Of a DNA stretch of 64,000 nucleotides, positions 45,498 to 56,559 are shown piece by piece. The translations under genes were made by a program, and so were the position numbers. The stretch's first letter is position 1. The number at the start of each line of letters is the position of its first letter. The stretch comes from Timema cristinae (taxonomy: Eukaryota > Arthropoda > Insecta > Phasmatodea > Timematidae), in contig JBCFYV010000100.1 in NCBI GenBank assembly GCA_039000515.1, forward strand, positions 20,641,551-20,705,550, read 5' to 3'. The notes beneath the pieces were generated by a model. It saw only the letters and a list, made by a program, of their open reading frames with translations, was not told the DNA's origin and did no database searches.

Positions 45498-45767
45498 AAT
45501 GGATTCAACTTTCACAGGAATTAAAAGTGAACGCAAGGTAACAAGTTCAACTTCTCTTTTTGGAAAAACAAGCTTCTCTGCTTTTGGCCAACTGTTTATC
45601 AGAATAGGTTTTGAATCCCGCAAATTTTCATATTGCATACACATTGTTTTTAGTTTATCACTAAATGGTGTTGAAAAAGAATTTGTTTCATTTTTTATTG
45701 TGTTCAAAGACTGTTTAGAGTCAGAATCTGTAGTAAATGTTAAAGAACTCTTGACAGGTGTAGACAT
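45498..45767 (-). CDS. Conserved 270-bp open exon of RepA, copy 2
   Basis: Same ATG, same 90 open codons and same GTAAGT donor (complement 45492-45497) as copy 1 at 18163-17894. The product starts MSTPVKSS and has SWPKAEKLVFPK. Substitutions are spread along the exon but no indel or stop has appeared in either copy, although non-coding RepA sequence around it has several indels. No known domain recognised. Confidence 0.45.
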
Positions 45768-46539
45768 ATTTATGGATAAAAGCTAAAAACGACCAAAAAC
45801 ACAAATAACTGTATTTACTGGAATTACACTATTATGAAATTAGGAATAATTACCAAACATCACAAACGAAATATTTGAAAAACAGCGTTGCCAAATACCA
45901 TAAATCAAAATCCCATAAATAAAATTAAGAAAGTATCTACCGCTATTGACCAAAATAAATGACAAAAATATAATTTCACTAGAGTATAACAACAAAGTTA
46001 CAGTTTGATTATAAACAATAATATTTTAGAAAGAATAAAACATAAATAATATTTCACTATATGTTGTTTGTTTTTATTGACCTGGTTTACGACTAGAGCA
46101 TTATTGGACTCCTGGTATCACGGCTGGTTACGATTGTTTATTATTGAAATTATGCCAGGACCCCTTTTCCCGAGATCTCTTGTTTTGAACTCGAATCTAG
46201 CTTTCTCAAACGCTTCAAAAACTGTGAGAAAACATTTTTGTAATCCTGAAATAAAATCAACAATTCGGATTCGCTTTATGTTGTATACACTCATTTCTCA
46301 TACAATTAATTAGTTTCCGATGAGCTTAACCAATCCCAATTTCAATGTGAACAATATTTATCTCTATGATACATAACATATTTTCTTACAATTGTAAATA
46401 AATTTATTATACTACTTTTATTATATCAAAAAGAAATGCTACTTTTGAGAAAAAACGTATTCTTTTGGAATTTATTGAAGGTTTTATCTTAAAAGCGAGC
46501 TAAGCTAAAAAATGTGTTTTATTACAAAACGTAAGTATA

Positions 46540-46540
<1 letters not shown>

Positions 46541-46615
<75 letters not shown>

Positions 46616-46646
46616 TATTATTATTATATTATTATTATTATTATTA
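46541..46646. repeat. (TTA)n microsatellite
   Basis: About 35 TTA/ATT triplets with two breaks, at the RepA position occupied by (TCA)n in copy 1. On the plus strand it yields an artificial poly-tyrosine frame. Confidence 0.95.
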
Positions 46647-46670
46647 AGAAAAATATTAAGCAATACAAAC

Positions 46671-46871
46671 CTTTGTAAAACAGATAGTGCAGACGTTCGA
46701 GATTGTCCCTCCATCACGTTTTCTAATGCATCAATTAAATAACCTGCACTACGTATTTTCAATCTAAATAGCTTTATCACTAATGGCAAATGCATTATCC
46801 CTATCGTTAAAGATTTGAAATGGCCTATTTATTTCAAGTTTACGTTCTTCTATTTCTTGGACTGCAAACAT
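46671..46871 (-). pseudogene. PIF-type transposase N-terminal exon (RepA copy 2)
   Basis: From ATG 46871 the minus strand reads MFAVQEIEERKLEINRPFQI and FNDRDNAFAISDKA. A short deletion then shifts the frame, and LFRLKIRSAGYLIDALENVM with EGQSRTSALSVLQR follows, ending at a donor-like GTTTGT (46670). Copy 1 supplies the undamaged middle (AFVKLFRLNKRS). The pattern fits the region before the catalytic domain of PIF/HARBI1 nucleases. No matching nuclease exon follows on this strand. Confidence 0.65.
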
Positions 46872-47186
46872 ATGTAATATACCCACCATCTTTATCTACC
46901 AATACCACTAAGCTCTTCGAAATTTTATATTTCGATTAGGTAACCCCGTCGAAAATTAGTAATAAAGATCAGTTCGAATTGTTTGTCTCGAATGGTCTCA
47001 AATATTTGAGAAATGGCAAATGTGAAACTCGAAAAGAAAAAGCCCTCGAGATTTTCGAAAGCACACTCAGGAATACGGGTCCAGACCGCTATTTAGTGGT
47101 ACAATCCTTGACAAAAATAATAGCTTGGTATGAACCAATTAGCATATAGTGTAAATATTAATATCGTTTAATTCTTGTTGTTTCAG

Positions 47187-48005
47187 ATGCCTGGATTCCC
47201 TGAGGAATGGAAGGCTTTAGCAGAAGACTTCAAGAAGCGATGGAACTTTCCGCACTGCACAGGTGCTTTAGACGGCAAACACATTACAATTATTAAGCCT
47301 GCCAAGTCGGGTTCATTTTATTACAACTATAAAGTGACATTCAGCGTAGTATTAATGGCTTTAGTAAATGCCAATTACGAATTTATTATTGCTGATTGTG
47401 GCATAAATGGCCGTGTTTCTGACGGTGGTGTATTGGGCTACACAACGTTTGGGAAAAAATTGGCTGAAGGTACCCTTGGTCTTCCTGCTATGGAAGAGTT
47501 GCCCAACTATCCCGTAAAACTGCCGTATGTTTTTGTTGGTGATGATGCCTTCCCATTAACTGAAAATTTAATGAAGCCCTACCCGGGGAAAGACCTCACT
47601 GATGATCAACGAATATTTAACTATCGTTGCAGTAGAGCTCGAGGCATATCTGAAAATTCATTTGGCATTATGGCAGCCAGATTCAGGATCTTTCAAAAAC
47701 CTATTAGCCTCTCCCCCAAAAAAGTCAGAAGAATCGTATTGACATGCTGTTATCTAAATAACTACATACGGAAGATGCGAATGGATGACTATATGCCAAG
47801 AGGATCCGTGGACATAGAGCTTCAAGAGACTGGCGTCACAATATCTGGCGCCTGGAGAAACGAGGTTGTTGCGCTACATTCATTATGTAGTAGTAACACA
47901 AGCAGAAACCGTACAGACCGGGCTAAATGTATCAGAAACAGCTACAGCGAATATTTTAGTGACAAAGGGTCAGTTTGTTGGCAGAATAAAGTTCTATCAA
48001 AATAG
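47187..48005 (+). CDS. Harbinger nuclease (DDE_Tnp_4), catalytic exon intact
   Basis: The exon follows the acceptor TTGTTTCAG and begins MPGFPEEWKALAEDFKKRW. The catalytic triad is visible: CTGALDGKHITI (first Asp), YVFVGDDAFPLTENLMKPY (second Asp) and RARGISENSFGIMAARFRIF (Glu). About 272 residues are open to TAG 48003-48005. This domain cuts DNA at the element ends and works in the nucleus with a Myb- or MADF-type partner. The usual N-terminal helix-turn-helix exon is absent upstream, so the protein alone is probably incomplete. It is far better preserved than any other transposase in the window. Confidence 0.9.
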   Translation: MPGFPEEWKALAEDFKKRWNFPHCTGALDGKHITIIKPAKSGSFYYNYKVTFSVVLMALVNANYEFIIADCGINGRVSDGGVLGYTTFGKKLAEGTLGLPAMEELPNYPVKLPYVFVGDDAFPLTENLMKPYPGKDLTDDQRIFNYRCSRARGISENSFGIMAARFRIFQKPISLSPKKVRRIVLTCCYLNNYIRKMRMDDYMPRGSVDIELQETGVTISGAWRNEVVALHSLCSSNTSRNRTDRAKCIRNSYSEYFSDKGSVCWQNKVLSK

Positions 48006-48083
48006 ATGAATCTCAATGTAAATCAATGTTTATGCATACATTTGCCTAATAAACTTTTAAAGTTGATGTTTTCTAATGAAATT

Positions 48084-48692
48084 TCAACCTACCTCACTTT
48101 CATCCTCACAGGTGTTGATAGAATCCCTTGGTGTTTCTTGGTCTATGAGAAACTTCATCGAGTCAAAATACCACAATGTCGATTCATAAACCTCCTCTGC
48201 TCCTGCACCTGATTTTTTAGAATCATTCATTTTTTTCAACTCCTTCCTGAAGTTAGTCCGGAGGGAATTGAATTTTTTTGCCAGGTCTTCCCTCGTGGCC
48301 TTGGGGTATCTTTCGTGATAAAGTTCAAGCAATTTTCCATACGCTTGGGCATTTTTGTCCCTGTCCATATAATCGTCTGACTTCACTTTCCACAAGACAG
48401 GTAATGATTGGTACAACTGAAACAACATTATAAAATATGGGTAAATATTTATATATAAACACAAATACCCCGTATCTGTTGTTTGAATTTATTTATTTAA
48501 CAAATTATGGAATGGGAGTCCAATTTAAATAAATATATCTATGCAGTTGGCCCTACAAGTTGAATTTTTTTTGTATACAAAGTAGTATGTAAAAATGGGA
48601 GTACTTACCTCTATACATTTCATAAGAAAAACTCGTTCCTCTTCTTTTTCTTTTAAAAGCAATTCTTTTTTAGTTAATTTTGATTTCTCCAT
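48084..48692 (-). CDS. MADF-domain (Myb/SANT-like) partner protein of Harbinger
   Basis: Two exons on the minus strand. Exon 1 is 48692-48609 (28 codons, MEKSKLTKKELLLKEKEEER and VFLMKCIE) with donor GTAAGT. Exon 2 is 48416-48084 (110 codons plus stop) after acceptor TTGTTTCAG. The join is in phase 0 and gives 138 residues. The MADF fold is seen in LPVLWKVKSDDYMDRDKN, YGKLLELYHERYP and LAKKFNSLRTNFRKELKK, with the STLWYFDSMKFL segment after it. Such proteins bind DNA and help bring the nuclease to the element. It is intact, and its stop lies 78 bp from the nuclease stop. Confidence 0.85.
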
Positions 48693-48899
48693 TTTCGCGG
48701 ACTTTCAACAGTTTTAAGCACACTTGTTGAACACTATAGACAGATTGACATGATATTGCGCAATATAACCCTCAGACGTTAAGATAAGCTTTCAATATAT
48801 TGGCGGGTCTTCAATAAAAATCAAACATTTTTAATTCTGTTCAATAATTTTTCATTCAATATTTTCCTTTCAATATCGCCCTTACACCGTCAATATATT

Positions 48900-49589
48900 G
48901 AGTGACATTAAATATTGAATCCGTTTATTCTTGTGGAAAGCAGGATATGCACAGGGTGACAACACTAGAAATAACAACCAGATATAACCATAATAAAAAT
49001 AAGTGAATAATTAATAAATGCTCTAAAACACGATATAACAATAATAAAAATAAATAATTAAAAAATGCGTTTAAAACGCGTGATTAGTACAAATTATTAT
49101 ACAAATTGTAAAAATATTTAGGAAATTTTGAGATACTTGACTTTGAACTTATATCAGACATGCAAATAGTCGTCTAAAATCGCCAAGTTTAAGGTGCCAC
49201 AGTTTCTATACTTGAAATTGTGGCACGAGCACACTTGGGGGTGTAGTTTGTGATAAGTACCTACAACAACCTTACACAGTCGTGGAACCTGGATTCTCTG
49301 GAAACTTTGAGAGATATTTTACTTTGAACTTATATCAGACATGCAATTAGTAGTCTAAAATCGCCAAGTTTAAGGTGCCACAGTTTCTATATTTGAAATT
49401 GCGTTATGAGCACACTTTGTATTTTTATCTCTATGTTTAGTGATTTTAAATATGTAGAATCAAATATTTAGTAGATTACTACATATTTGAAAATGCGGAT
49501 TAAACGTATTTCTTGTTTCTTTCCTTCCTTTCTAAGCACCTTTTTGGTTTCAATGAAGCTATGTATCTGTTTTGGTCGGTTGAAGTGAA
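48900..49589 (+). repeat. 110-bp duplicated segment in AT-rich DNA
   Basis: About 49129-49225 and 49307-49420 share ACTTTGAACTTATATCAGAC, GTCTAAAATCGCCAAGTTTA and AGGTGCCACAGTTTCTATA in order, about 180 bp apart. No gene is recognised in the rest of this stretch. TAAATATTGAATCCGTTTAT near 48930 also resembles 47153-47172 in the same orientation. Confidence 0.8.
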
Positions 49590-49689
49590 NNNNNNNNNNN
49601 NNNNNNNNNNNNNNNNNNNNNNNNNNNNNNNNNNNNNNNNNNNNNNNNNNNNNNNNNNNNNNNNNNNNNNNNNNNNNNNNNNNNNNNNN
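49590..49689. other. Assembly gap (100 N)
   Basis: Exactly 100 N. Flanks are AT-rich and unassigned. Frames spanning it are artificial. Confidence 0.95.
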
Positions 49690-50129
49690 AATGTGAGTTT
49701 CAAAACTTTGTAAATCTCCTTGTAACTAACTGCAATAGGCTTAAAAGGTATGAAATACACAGGGGTAACTGTTTCTTCTGAAACAGGTAATGTATTTATA
49801 AATTGATGGTCATTTTTAAAAGAATACAAGAGTTAAGTTAATAGTTTTTCACTGCATTTCTTTATTTTCTATATTATGTAAAGTGTTAGTAAGTGCATTC
49901 ATTACAAGTTTTTGTACACAATTTTGGGTATTTTTTTGTAAATGCAAAGTCTTCTTTTAAATCACTGATAAACTCAATCAAGTCTATAATTTTGTTGCTA
50001 ATTAACAATTGTTGTAGAATGTTAGACCCAGTTAAGAAAACCAGATAACTTTATAACTTACTTAAAGTCTCATCTTGTTTTAACATTTTCTTTATACTAT
50101 TAAATATGTTTTCCTCTATTGAATTAATA

Positions 50130-51215
50130 TGGTTTATTTTTTCAATGTGGGAATGTCACTTAAATGTGTACACTGGAAAAACACATTCAGTAAATATTAT
50201 AAAATTCCATGAAAAAAAGGATTTACAAAAATCAAAACACTTCTCATGTAACTTTTCTGGAAATTGGTTAGCGGCAAAACAAAACTTAATAACTCGGTGG
50301 ATTACCCAAAGAACATTTGTGTGAAATCTGTGCTTATTATTTTGATATTTTAGGGCAGAGGTGGCCAAATGGTCGATCATGGCTGCTTGTTTGGTCGGTC
50401 GCCTGCTCATTCGATTAAAAAAGATTAATTAATAGGAAGAAAATGAAAGAGACGGTTTGCAGATTTTTCTCAAATCATATTATAAAATTGAAATATTGAA
50501 GCATTCTGACTGATGACCATTATTGAACAAACTAACCTAAGATTAAGAGGTGTCATGCAGCAACACAAAGTCAAGTGTTTGGTGAGAAAATACTTTTTTC
50601 AGGTAAATTATATATATTATGCGGTTTGATGAAATACACGGTTTCAGTGAGTTAAAGGTCTAAAAGTTCTTATATGCAATATAATTTTACTATTAAACCA
50701 CAACATGAGCTATTAATTTTTTATCAATGAAACAAATAATATAAGCCTATGGTTTCATAATACAGTAGATCACAAGAGATTTTCCTTCTTTGGAGTATAT
50801 CTGTAGATAAAAAAGTCTGGCCACTCCTGCCCTGGGGGATTTAAAATCACACCTTTCAACTCTTCATTTAGATAACATACGATACATACGGGAAGTATGT
50901 TGTGGTGGATTCTTCAACTCATACAAATTTACAAGTCATATGCTCACTGATTCAGAAGATAAGTGTGTGATGTTTTAAAAGGTTGGGCTAATATAAAAAA
51001 ACATGTCTTATCCTAAAACAATAGGATTGCAAAAAGCAAAATCACACTGTTCCCTTTTTTAAAAAAGTTTACGCAAGTAAGTTTGCGCTGATGAAGCACA
51101 TAGTGAGACATTCTGGGGAGAGAAAGTTTGTGTATGACTTGAGCGGAAAACGTTTTACGCATCAATTTTACCTGTCTAACCACAAGAATCCAGCATTCAC
51201 ATTGAAAAGTTGACA
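50130..51215 (+). pseudogene. C2H2 zinc-finger pseudogene, related to the gene at 62 kb
   Basis: Scattered pieces of a zinc-finger gene on the plus strand. HFSCNFSGNWLAAKQNLITR (near 50240) is a finger with a lost Cys. TTACCCAAAGAACATTTGTG (50302) is nearly identical to 62628 in the intact exon. TGTTGTGGTGGATTCTTCAA (about 50899) matches 62740, and GATGTTTTAAAAGG matches 62826. Finally FALMKHIVRHSGERKFVYDL with SGKRFTHQFYLSNHKN (51080-51195) shows two more fingers with Cys changed to Tyr and Ser. The spread over 1.1 kb suggests insertions or ancient introns. Confidence 0.75.
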
Positions 51216-51734
51216 TCTCAACAAAACTATATTTTCTGGTTTAGGAACAGCACTTCATATTGAAGAATTAAAAGATAATGTATTAAAGTTTGATCACAAA
51301 AAACAAACTAAAACCTTTCAGTTGCTATATTGTATATACACACAGTTCTCTATCTTTATTTAAATCTTTACTCGGCCTCTTTGGGGAAAAAATCTGGAAA
51401 TTGGATGTTTCTAAAGTTAGGAGGGAAAAAATATTTCCCAGGATTTTTCAGGAAAAGCTAATATTAAAGTGTTTAAATTAAGGACAATCTATCAATGTTA
51501 CTTTGGTATTTAATGTTTATTAACAATATTTTATGTTTACTTAACTAAATAAATTTAAATTAACCTTATTTTCCTTTAATTAGCTATACAGTATACTTTA
51601 GATTTTCCTTGGTAATCGAGGGGAGAGGAAGCATGGGTAGCATATATGCATTATATACTTAATAAATTAATGAAAGAATTCCTTTAATCATTTGTTTTCT
51701 CTCTGAGGGTTGCACTAATTGCTTTTACCTTTCA

Positions 51735-51965
51735 GTGCCTGCATTCACCGTGTTTGTAAAGTGTCATCGCTCCTCCATCTTTGTCAGGTCAGCCTTCAGT
51801 GACTTGGCTACTGAAAAGCTCTGCCTCTCCTTCCTCTACCTCCCCATCTATTTTGCTAGTCTCAGCAGCGTTTGTACAACCTTGAGCTTGCCTATTTCCT
51901 TGTCTCTCTGAGAGATTGCTGCTCCTGCCTGTGCACTGGGTGGCAATAACAGTAGAATGCAATCA
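51735..51965 (-). other. GC-rich fragment, possible degraded coding sequence
   Basis: This 230-bp stretch is abruptly GC-richer. The minus strand gives Lys/Glu-rich pieces (AAAISQRDKEIGKLKVVQTL; KADLTKMEER) interrupted by stops and frameshifts, as in a processed or exon pseudogene of a coiled-coil protein. I cannot name the parent. Confidence 0.25.
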
Positions 51966-52639
51966 CACGGTGATTTATTGTTTGTGACTTATATAAATAC
52001 AGCCACGGTTAAGCCCGCCCGCAAACCGGTTGATCCACCCCTTCTATTGTTTGTGACTTATTTAAATATAGCCATAGTTAAGTCGCAAACGGTAAATCGA
52101 GAGCCTACTGTATCCAAATTTTAGCCACTTTTATCTTATTGCTACCTTATGAACCCAGTCATCGCAACTCACCGCCATTAAATAACAATCACATTAGGCT
52201 ATTTGAGGGTAATATTTATCCCTGAATAGTTTTAAGGAAGGAAAATATTTTGGGTGAAAAATATTGATAAAAGTGGCTTTTAAATATTTTGCATCAAGAC
52301 ACATCTACGTTAAGTGGAAGGACTACCTTGTAAAACTTGAGAAGCGCTATCAGCGCAACTCCTAAGAAACGTCCATAATATTGAACTATTTGGACTGTTT
52401 AGCCGACACCGAGCTAGAGTTGCAGTGTTGTCATATCTGTCAAGTTTGGTTCTGAAAGAGTGAAGGGGTAGCGAGCTAATCTGTTGTTTACATGGGTCAA
52501 GTTTCTTGGAAAGGCCAGAGTGCGGCTTTTATCAAAGACCACTCGCTTTGAAGAAATCTGCTGCTTTATTTTTAGGTTGAGCTCAAATAATCAGTAATAT
52601 GGTTTTCTTTAAATTTCTTACCTAGTGGAAGAAAACCTT

Positions 52640-53180
52640 TTTCATTCGACTTTCTAGTATTAGACTGGATTGCTTGTGACGAGATCGGGGTTCAAATCCC
52701 AGTAGTATACTGAGTTTTTTTTCTTTAAACGGTTCCAAACACGCAATTTATATTTATTTAGTTTTAGCACTGTGTCTTACTACCTGTTTAGGCTATACGC
52801 TTATGTACTAATTACTCTAATGTGTTAGGCATTGGGAAGGTTAAATTAAGAGGAGGTGCTTCCGCATTTTCGTGGAGGGAGAGTGGAAAACTGTTTAGGG
52901 CAAACCACTTGACCGGAATCGAACCGTGATCTCTCCATCTTCAGCATGTCAGTTAAACACGGCGGGTAACACACACTATTAGACTGGATTGCTGGTGGTG
53001 GGAAGATTGAAGTTCAAATCCCAGTCGGTTGTAACATGGGTATTTTCCCCTAAAATGGTTCCCCACTCTCAATATACGCAAATGTAAGTACATTCAATAT
53101 AAATGTCACCTTCCTCATTCCTAGTTCATTAGGGTAAATTGATGTATGTGTATAACTCAAACGGGTAGTAAGTCACAATG
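52640..53180. mobile_element. Cluster of three SINE copies
   Basis: First, a plus-strand head at about 52660-52740 (GGGGTTCAAATCCCAG). Second, a minus-strand copy 52763-52970 (AGCACTGTGTCTTACTACCT, then GTGGAGGGAGAGTGGAAAAC, then GGAATCGAACCGTGATC as complement of a B box). Third, a plus-strand copy 52980-53180 (AAGTTCAAATCCCAGTCGG, GGTTCCCCACTCTC, CATTAGGGTAAATTGATGTA, AACTCAAACGGGTAGTAAG). TTAGACTGGATTGCT occurs before both plus heads (about 52659 and 52979), so the minus copy apparently inserted into or beside a duplicated plus copy. Confidence 0.75.
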
Positions 53181-53989
53181 AAAAAAAAAATTATTGTGAG
53201 GACTACCAAAAGTGTCGGGCGAGGTAGTTTGTAAAAAAAAAATATTTTGAGGAGTTTTTAGGGGATTGAATCGAAACCAGTGGAAAATATTTGAAAATAG
53301 AATGCCACTAAGGAAAAACAACCTTAAGTGCATTACTATACAACAATAAAAGTTGATAAATATGTTGCTGAAAAGTTTCAATATAATTTATAAAAACTTA
53401 ATCTGAATTAAATAATACAATATTAATTAATATTATAAACAAATCTCTAATTATTTATCAATATAAACACTTAGAGAAGCTAAACAAACATTGATCTCAG
53501 TGAAATTGTCTACATTTCCTCCAAGGACAAGTTACGGGCAGTAGCTCAACAGACAACATAGCTAATCTCTGCATCCTTTCTCGATTCATGTGCTCCTTAA
53601 ATAAATTTTAGTAAAGTTTCAAAAATGACCTTTCAGCTGTTTCTATTGATTTTAAAGAAAAATATGTACATGCATTTTTTGTACAGCATAAATTATGCAT
53701 AATAAAGTGACTATTGAGTAATTTTTGATTGAATAATTAGATCTTTACGAAACAAAGATAGACTTAAAAGACAGCTCTATCATCTCTCTAAATTAATTTT
53801 GGGCGGGTGAACCTGCGTGGTGAGTCCTATTTTGGGTGGGGGCCTGCAGCATTTTGCCACCACCTTATAGTTACACCACTGAACTTGTAACTATCAAGAA
53901 TTTAAAACTCTTTTAACCTATTTTTATTAATTATATTAGATTATCAAATATAGCTTTATCCGTTTAAACATATTTTAATATGTATAACC

Positions 53990-54200
53990 CCCGCTTTGTT
54001 GACCACGTGGTCTAACACGCTACTCTTGCAGTCGACTAAACTGCATATGACGGGGAGATCGAGGTTCAAATCTCGGTCGGCTGTTGTACTGAGGTTAGTT
54101 TTTTCAAACTGGTTTTGCCCGCTCCCTCCCCACAAATGCGGTTTCACTTCCTATAAATATAACCTTCTTGATCCCTAAAGCCATTAGCGTAATTGTTGAA
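53990..54200 (+). mobile_element. SINE copy, plus strand
   Basis: tRNA-like head GACCACGTGGTCTAACACGC (A box), then GAGGTTCAAATCTCGG (B box), body with CCCGCTCCCTCCCCACAAAT, and the conserved end TAAAGCCATTAGCGTAATTG. About 200 bp. Confidence 0.8.
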
Positions 54201-54520
54201 AAACCAAATCCATTCAAAAATTCTCTGTTTATTTGACAAAAATTTGAATGAGCATTTTCTTAATGAAAGAAAATATTTTGACCAGACTACAAAATATTAT
54301 ATTTATATATTTAATTTAAATAAAAATATAATATAAAATACATATTATATATATCTATATATATATATATTCAAATTTGAAGATGTATATATATATTCAA
54401 ATTTGAAGATAGCATATTAAACAATTTTCTGCAAAATGAAACATTTCATTTTTAAAAATGGATAATTTGTATGGAAGAAATTTTACATAGGTAAGCTTTA
54501 TTGCCTTTACTACAAAACAT

Positions 54521-54628
54521 ACAAACACTTACTCTAAGAATAAGTAATAAGTTTTTCTACACAATAATGCATGCACAAACACTTACTCTAAGAATAAGTA
54601 ATAAGTTTTTCTACACAATAATGCATGC
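54521..54628 (+). repeat. 54-bp exact tandem duplication
   Basis: 54521-54574 and 54575-54628 are identical, starting ACAAACACTTACTCTAAG and ending ATAATGCATGC. Identity of both copies means the duplication is young or an assembly artefact. Because 54 is divisible by three it extends a chance open frame. Confidence 0.95.
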
Positions 54629-55369
54629 ATTCTACAGCTTTATACATTCAAAGTACTTCATCAAAACTTCTGCAATGAACACACTTAAAATTATGTTTTT
54701 AATTTTTATTTATCAGGGACCTGTGCTACAAATTTCGGTTGAATTTTCCTCGTGATTGCTCATTCCTGCCAAGAAAATGTAGGAACACTTTTTCTAAATT
54801 ACCGTATTTAATATCCACCCTACTTCATTATTATAAATTTACGGATAACATTTAAGGTAAAAAGATTAGAAGTATTTCTAATATTACAAGAACAAAAAAA
54901 TGACATGGAAATAATCTTTACAATACACATTTTTATATGTGTTGAGTAACATCCTCATCTTAGCATTTGTGTTACCCCCTCTCCTTCCTCTCTAAAGATT
55001 ACGTTATTTCCATCTCTTTGACTTGGCATGCTATAGCACCCGAGGGGTGCAAGAAGGTAAGAATGATATCTATGATTAATTTATTGTGCAAATTAATAAT
55101 TGTCAAAATGAAATATGAAACTGTGTTAATTTTATTAATTTCAAAAGAGTTGTGGTCAAGTCATGTTCACTAGTGCCCCCACTCCCCATTCATTATCTAC
55201 CTTTACAGTTGATAGCAATATAGTTTCAAGACGTTTATATATTGGGACAAGTGTATTATTTGTTAAAATTGCCAATAATCCATAGTGATTTAGATAGCCC
55301 TGTATTATCAACACCAAATTATTGACTGTTTACAGATCAGATTACCAAAGGTAGGGCCAGAGTGTTTGA

Positions 55370-55615
55370 TTGGTACACTTAAGTGAACTGAACCCGTGTG
55401 GGTTTTATGCCAATGTACTAATTAAACTAATGTGTTATAGAAGAGTAAGGCTGCTTTTTGATGACATACATTCACATTTGCGTGGAGGGTGAGTGGAAAA
55501 CAGTTTAGGAATAATAACACCATAGCACTGGGCTTGAACCCCGATCCCCGTCCTCGGCACTCCAGTTTATTACGAGAGTAGTGCCTTAGATCATGCGGTC
55601 ACCAAAGAGAGTCCC
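55370..55615 (-). mobile_element. SINE copy, minus strand
   Basis: GTGTGGGTTTTATGCCAATG (3' region), CACATTTGCGTGGAGGGTGA and GTGGAAAACAGTTTAGG (body), CTTGAACCCCGATCCCCGTC (complement of B box), and the head near CATGCGGTCACC. About 245 bp. Confidence 0.8.
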
Positions 55616-56559
55616 GTAATTATATTAATTAGGTATTCTACGCTCATGATTTTAAATTAATGGATGAATTCTGAATTACAGTATTAAAATTGTATTTTCC
55701 ATGCAGAAACGATAATAAATTCATAACACCCTTTTCTTAAATCTAATTCACACGAGGAGAACATTTATTTTTCTTTCCTCTGGTTGAGAGATAAAGTCGT
55801 TTTTTATTTTATTTTCCTCAATCTCTTTTTACAGAAACGGCTTCCATTGCAAAACACATTGTATTCACACAACTGATTTCTTAAATTAACGTAGTTGAGT
55901 TGATATTATTCCCGCGAACATTTGTGGATCACAGTGCAACGCTTGGCACCACTGCTTTGAGTTTTCACGACAGGTTCATCTTGTTCAACCTTACACCGAT
56001 AGGTCACAGCATATAGCACCACAACATTTTTTTTAATTAAAATAAAATTGTACCACTTTATTTTGGTTTAGAACAATAAGAATGTTGAAAAATATAAAGA
56101 TAATTGTTTTCAATCATACATACTAGGTTTATAATTTTCTGCGTAATAAAAATTAAAAAAACATTAAACCAAGAAAATATGATTATGTAAGAATCATTTA
56201 AACAAAGCTGTTTATTAATATTTTACTTTTAACTGGCGTTAAATTGTACTAAATGATAGAGAAATGTGTTTATTGTATTAATATAATGAAAACAGTTTTA
56301 GTCCAAGTCTTCCCACATTTCACTGACAAGCCCTATTTGTTTTATGCAGTGTTCTTTAAATTATTTTTTTAAACTTAAATTTGAATTTACCGGGTAGATA
56401 TGAATAAAACATAAACTATGTAAGTGAATTGATCTTTATTGTAGTAAAAATCTGATTAAAATGTGTATAATAGTTTTCTTAGAAATCGGGTACAAAGAAT
56501 CAGCTTAGAAACCGGCCACGCTCATATCTCATGGTGATCCATCCCCTTAATGTTATTAC

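Larger units (their letters stand above)
44230..47143 (-). mobile_element. RepA copy 2: PIF/Harbinger-like derivative, uninterrupted
   Basis: Matches 16087-24015 without its two large insertions, and so provides the empty sites. The minus strand carries a PIF-type N-terminal exon (46871-46671) and the 270-bp exon (45767-45498). No nuclease domain is present on that strand. An 11-bp deletion near 46770-46785 breaks the N-terminal exon. On the right it abuts a separate Harbinger fragment, and on the left the long-TIR transposon. Confidence 0.75.
47144..48882 (+). mobile_element. Harbinger element, right half intact, left end missing
   Basis: Convergent nuclease (plus) and MADF (minus) genes are the typical two-gene Harbinger layout. 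The right end reads CAATATCGCCC followed by TTA (48883-48885), complement TAA-GGGCGATATTG, which is a typical terminus and trinucleotide target. The region inside it carries repeated TTCAATAT words. No matching left terminus or transposase N-terminal exon exists before 47187, and RepA begins at 47143, so the left part has been lost. Confidence 0.8.

Noticed and set aside
46512..46742. Open frame with poly-tyrosine
   Set aside because: Translation of a (TTA)n microsatellite.
49513..49829. Reading frames crossing the N gap on both strands
   Set aside because: They include 33-34 unknown residues and no motif. The gap size is arbitrary.
54501..54755. 84-codon frame with an 18-residue internal repeat
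   Set aside because: The repeat is the 54-bp exact duplication, and the frame has no other coding features.
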